Source of the DNA: Pristionchus mayeri
Taxonomy: Eukaryota > Nematoda > Chromadorea > Rhabditida > Neodiplogasteridae
NCBI GenBank assembly: GCA_036245805.1
Contig: BTRK01000003.1
Location: forward strand, 9,734,001-9,798,000
DNA: 64,000 nucleotides
Reading direction: 5' to 3'
Of this stretch, positions 62,565 through 64,000 are shown piece by piece. The translations under genes were made by a program, and so were the position numbers. How positions within the stretch are numbered: the stretch's first letter is position 1; each line of letters starts with the position of its first letter. Under the pieces are notes generated by a model. It made no database searches and was not told the DNA's origin. It was given only the letters and a program-made list of their open reading frames with translations.

Positions 62565-64000
62565 TAAGGATCATTATTTTGTGATATTTTGAGAGATATC
62601 AGCTTAATTGCGACGCTAATTTAGCTTTACAATAACATCAACTATGGCACTGTTCTTTGAAAATACATTGTTAGACCTTCAAAGGAAAATACATTGTTAG
62701 ACCTTCAAAGCATATTCTGACCACATTCATCGCTACGAGTAAGGAGGTCTTAAGGATCATTATTTTGTGATATTTTGAGAGATATCAGCTTAATTGCGAC
62801 GCTAATTTAGCTTTACAATAACATCAACTATGGCACTGTTCTTTGAAAATACATAGTTAGACATTCAAAGCATATTCTGACCACATTCATCGCTACGAGT
62901 AAGGAGGTCTTAAGGATCATTATTTTGTGATATTTTGAGAGATATCAGCTTAATTGCGACGCTAATTTAGCTTTACAATAACATCAACTATGGCACTGTT
63001 CTTTGAAAATACATTGTTAGAACTTCAAAGGAAAATACATTGTTAGACCTTCAAAGCATATTCTGACCACATTCATCGCTACGAGTAAGGAGGTCTTAAG
63101 GATCATTATTTTGTGATATTTTGAGAGATATCAGCTTAATTGCGACGCTAATTTAGCTTTACAATAACATCAACTATGGCACTGTTCTTTGAAAATACAT
63201 TGTTAGACCTTCAAAGGAAAATACATTGTTAGACCTTCAAAGCATATTCTGACCACATTCATCGCTACGAGTAAGGAGGTCTTAAGGATCATTATTTTGT
63301 GATATTTTGAGAGATATCAGCTTAATTGCGACGCTAATTTAGCTTTACAATAACATCAACTATGGCACTGTTCTTTGAAAATACATAGTTAGACTTTCAA
63401 AGCATATTCTGACCACATTCATCGCTACGAGTAAGGAGGTCTTAAGGATCATTATTTTGTGATATTTTGAGAGATATCAGCTTAATTGCGACGCTAATTT
63501 AGCTTTACAATAACATCAACTATGGCACTGTTCTTTGAAAATACATTGTTAGAACTTCAAAGGAAAATACATTGTTAGACCTTCAAAGCATATTCTGACC
63601 ACATTCATCGCTACGAGTAAGGAGGTCTTAAGGATCATTATTTTGTGATATTTTGAGAGATATCAGCTTAATTGCGACGCTAATTTAGCTTTACAATAAC
63701 ATCAACTATGGCACTGTTCTTTGAAAATACATTGTTAGAACTTCAAAGGAAAATACATTGTTAGACCTTCAAAGCATATTCTGACCACATTCATCGCTAC
63801 GAGTAAGGAGGTCTTAAGGATCATTATTTTGTGATATTTTGAGAGATATCAGCTTAATTGCGACGCTAATTTAGCTTTACAATAACATCAACTATGGCAC
63901 TGTTCTTTGAAAATACATTGTTAGAACTTCAAAGGAAAATACATTGTTAGACCTTCAAAGCATATTCTGACCACATTCATCGCTACGAGTAAGGAGGTCT
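62565..64000. repeat. Right end: run of homogenised long monomers
   Basis: Monomers are long TA (62565), A105 with private GACATTC (62751), long with GAACTTC (62911), long (63097), A105 (63283) and three long copies with GAACTTC (63443, 63629, 63815). The last three look identical, as does 62911. All have TAA, G48 and TA at 79-80. The GAACTTC change in the first 26-mer is not seen elsewhere. No family II markers occur after 62564. The window ends exactly at a monomer end, and the array presumably continues. Confidence 0.93.

Larger units (their letters stand above)
1..64000. repeat. 160-bp satellite DNA array filling the whole window
   Basis: The window is 381 direct head-to-tail copies of one monomer, phased here to begin TAAGGATCAT and end AAGGAGGTCT. 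Base numbers such as 'base 48' in other entries count from that start. Copies without length changes are 160 bp; 110 carry a second and 2 a third copy of a 26-bp internal segment; 20 have a 4-bp insertion and 4 a 1-bp deletion. These classes sum exactly to 64000, which checks the phasing. GC is about 34%. Copies usually differ from the reference at only a few of some two dozen recurrent sites, and no foreign DNA interrupts the array. Stops fall in every frame of both strands and 160 is not a multiple of 3, so no long reading frame crosses monomers. Such arrays are typical of eukaryotic heterochromatin; a centromeric role is possible but the sequence does not show it. Confidence 0.98.

Noticed and set aside
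1..64000. CRISPR array
   Set aside because: Repeats are contiguous 160-186-bp units without short unique spacers between identical repeats.
1..64000. Protein-coding tandem repeat
   Set aside because: Each monomer has stops in all forward frames (TAA at base 1, TGA at 18 and 26, among others) and many on the reverse strand. The longest minus-strand frame I found was about 20-26 codons and is broken by the 26-mer.
1..64000. CENP-B box
   Set aside because: No copy has the TTCG...CGGG arrangement; the TTCGAA of C94 copies lacks the CGGG part.
1..64000. Hammerhead ribozyme in the monomer
   Set aside because: Neither strand has the CTGATGA core with a correctly placed GAAA element.
1..64000. Helitron or MITE carrying internal satellite repeats
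   Set aside because: No terminal sequences or non-repeat flanks appear anywhere in the window.
1..64000. rDNA intergenic spacer or histone-type gene cluster
   Set aside because: No rRNA, tRNA, 5S or histone-like segment interrupts the 160-bp period.

Overview
The window is one uninterrupted satellite DNA array from base 1 to base 64000. I see no protein gene, RNA gene, transposon, CRISPR array or unique sequence on either strand. The basic monomer is 160 bp, about 34% GC by hand count, with every copy in the same orientation. Reading it through by hand I phase it into 381 head-to-tail monomers: 269 lack and 112 carry an internal 26-bp tandem duplication (110 with two copies of the 26-mer, giving about 186 bp; 2 with three copies, 212 bp). 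Twenty monomers carry a 4-bp GAGA insertion and four lack one A. These classes add up exactly: 381x160 + 114x26 + 20x4 - 4 = 64000. The mean monomer is 168 bp.

Organism: an array this long and this pure points to a eukaryote, most likely centromeric, pericentromeric, subtelomeric or sex-chromosome heterochromatin. The sequence alone does not name the species. A 160-bp period with an EcoRV site recalls the bivalve satellites BIV160 and DTE, but I cannot compare the sequences here, so this is only a lead.

Layout: about two dozen linked variant bases sort the monomers into three sets. Family I is marked by A at monomer base 14, A at 120 and A at 83; it fills 2211-5042, 17221-29842 and 46008-49107. 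Family II is marked by C at 118, C at 94 in the next monomer, and C12 long monomers with A at 129; it fills 1-2210, 5043-6746, 29843-42697 and 49108-62564. Family III is marked by C at 58 and A at 144; it fills 6747-17220, with a family II-like heptamer inside it. A decamer mixing I and II occupies 42698-46007, and a run of nearly identical 186-bp monomers ends the window (62565-64000).

Within these domains the array is built of higher-order repeats of 3 to 10 monomers, duplicated in tandem (506, 692, 826, 1012, 1064/1038, 1150, 1176, 1198, 1336, 1358, 1492 and 1655 bp) or displaced by 3.3, 3.4, 3.8, 6.7, 7.1, 18.9 and 45.7 kb. Rare private bases shared at exactly these spacings show the copies are recent. 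Hybrid monomers mark crossovers inside monomers. The parts worth attention are the mobile 26-bp submodule, whose gain or loss is caught between neighbouring blocks, the inverted repeats placed around it and at the monomer centre, and the mosaic of three repeat families.
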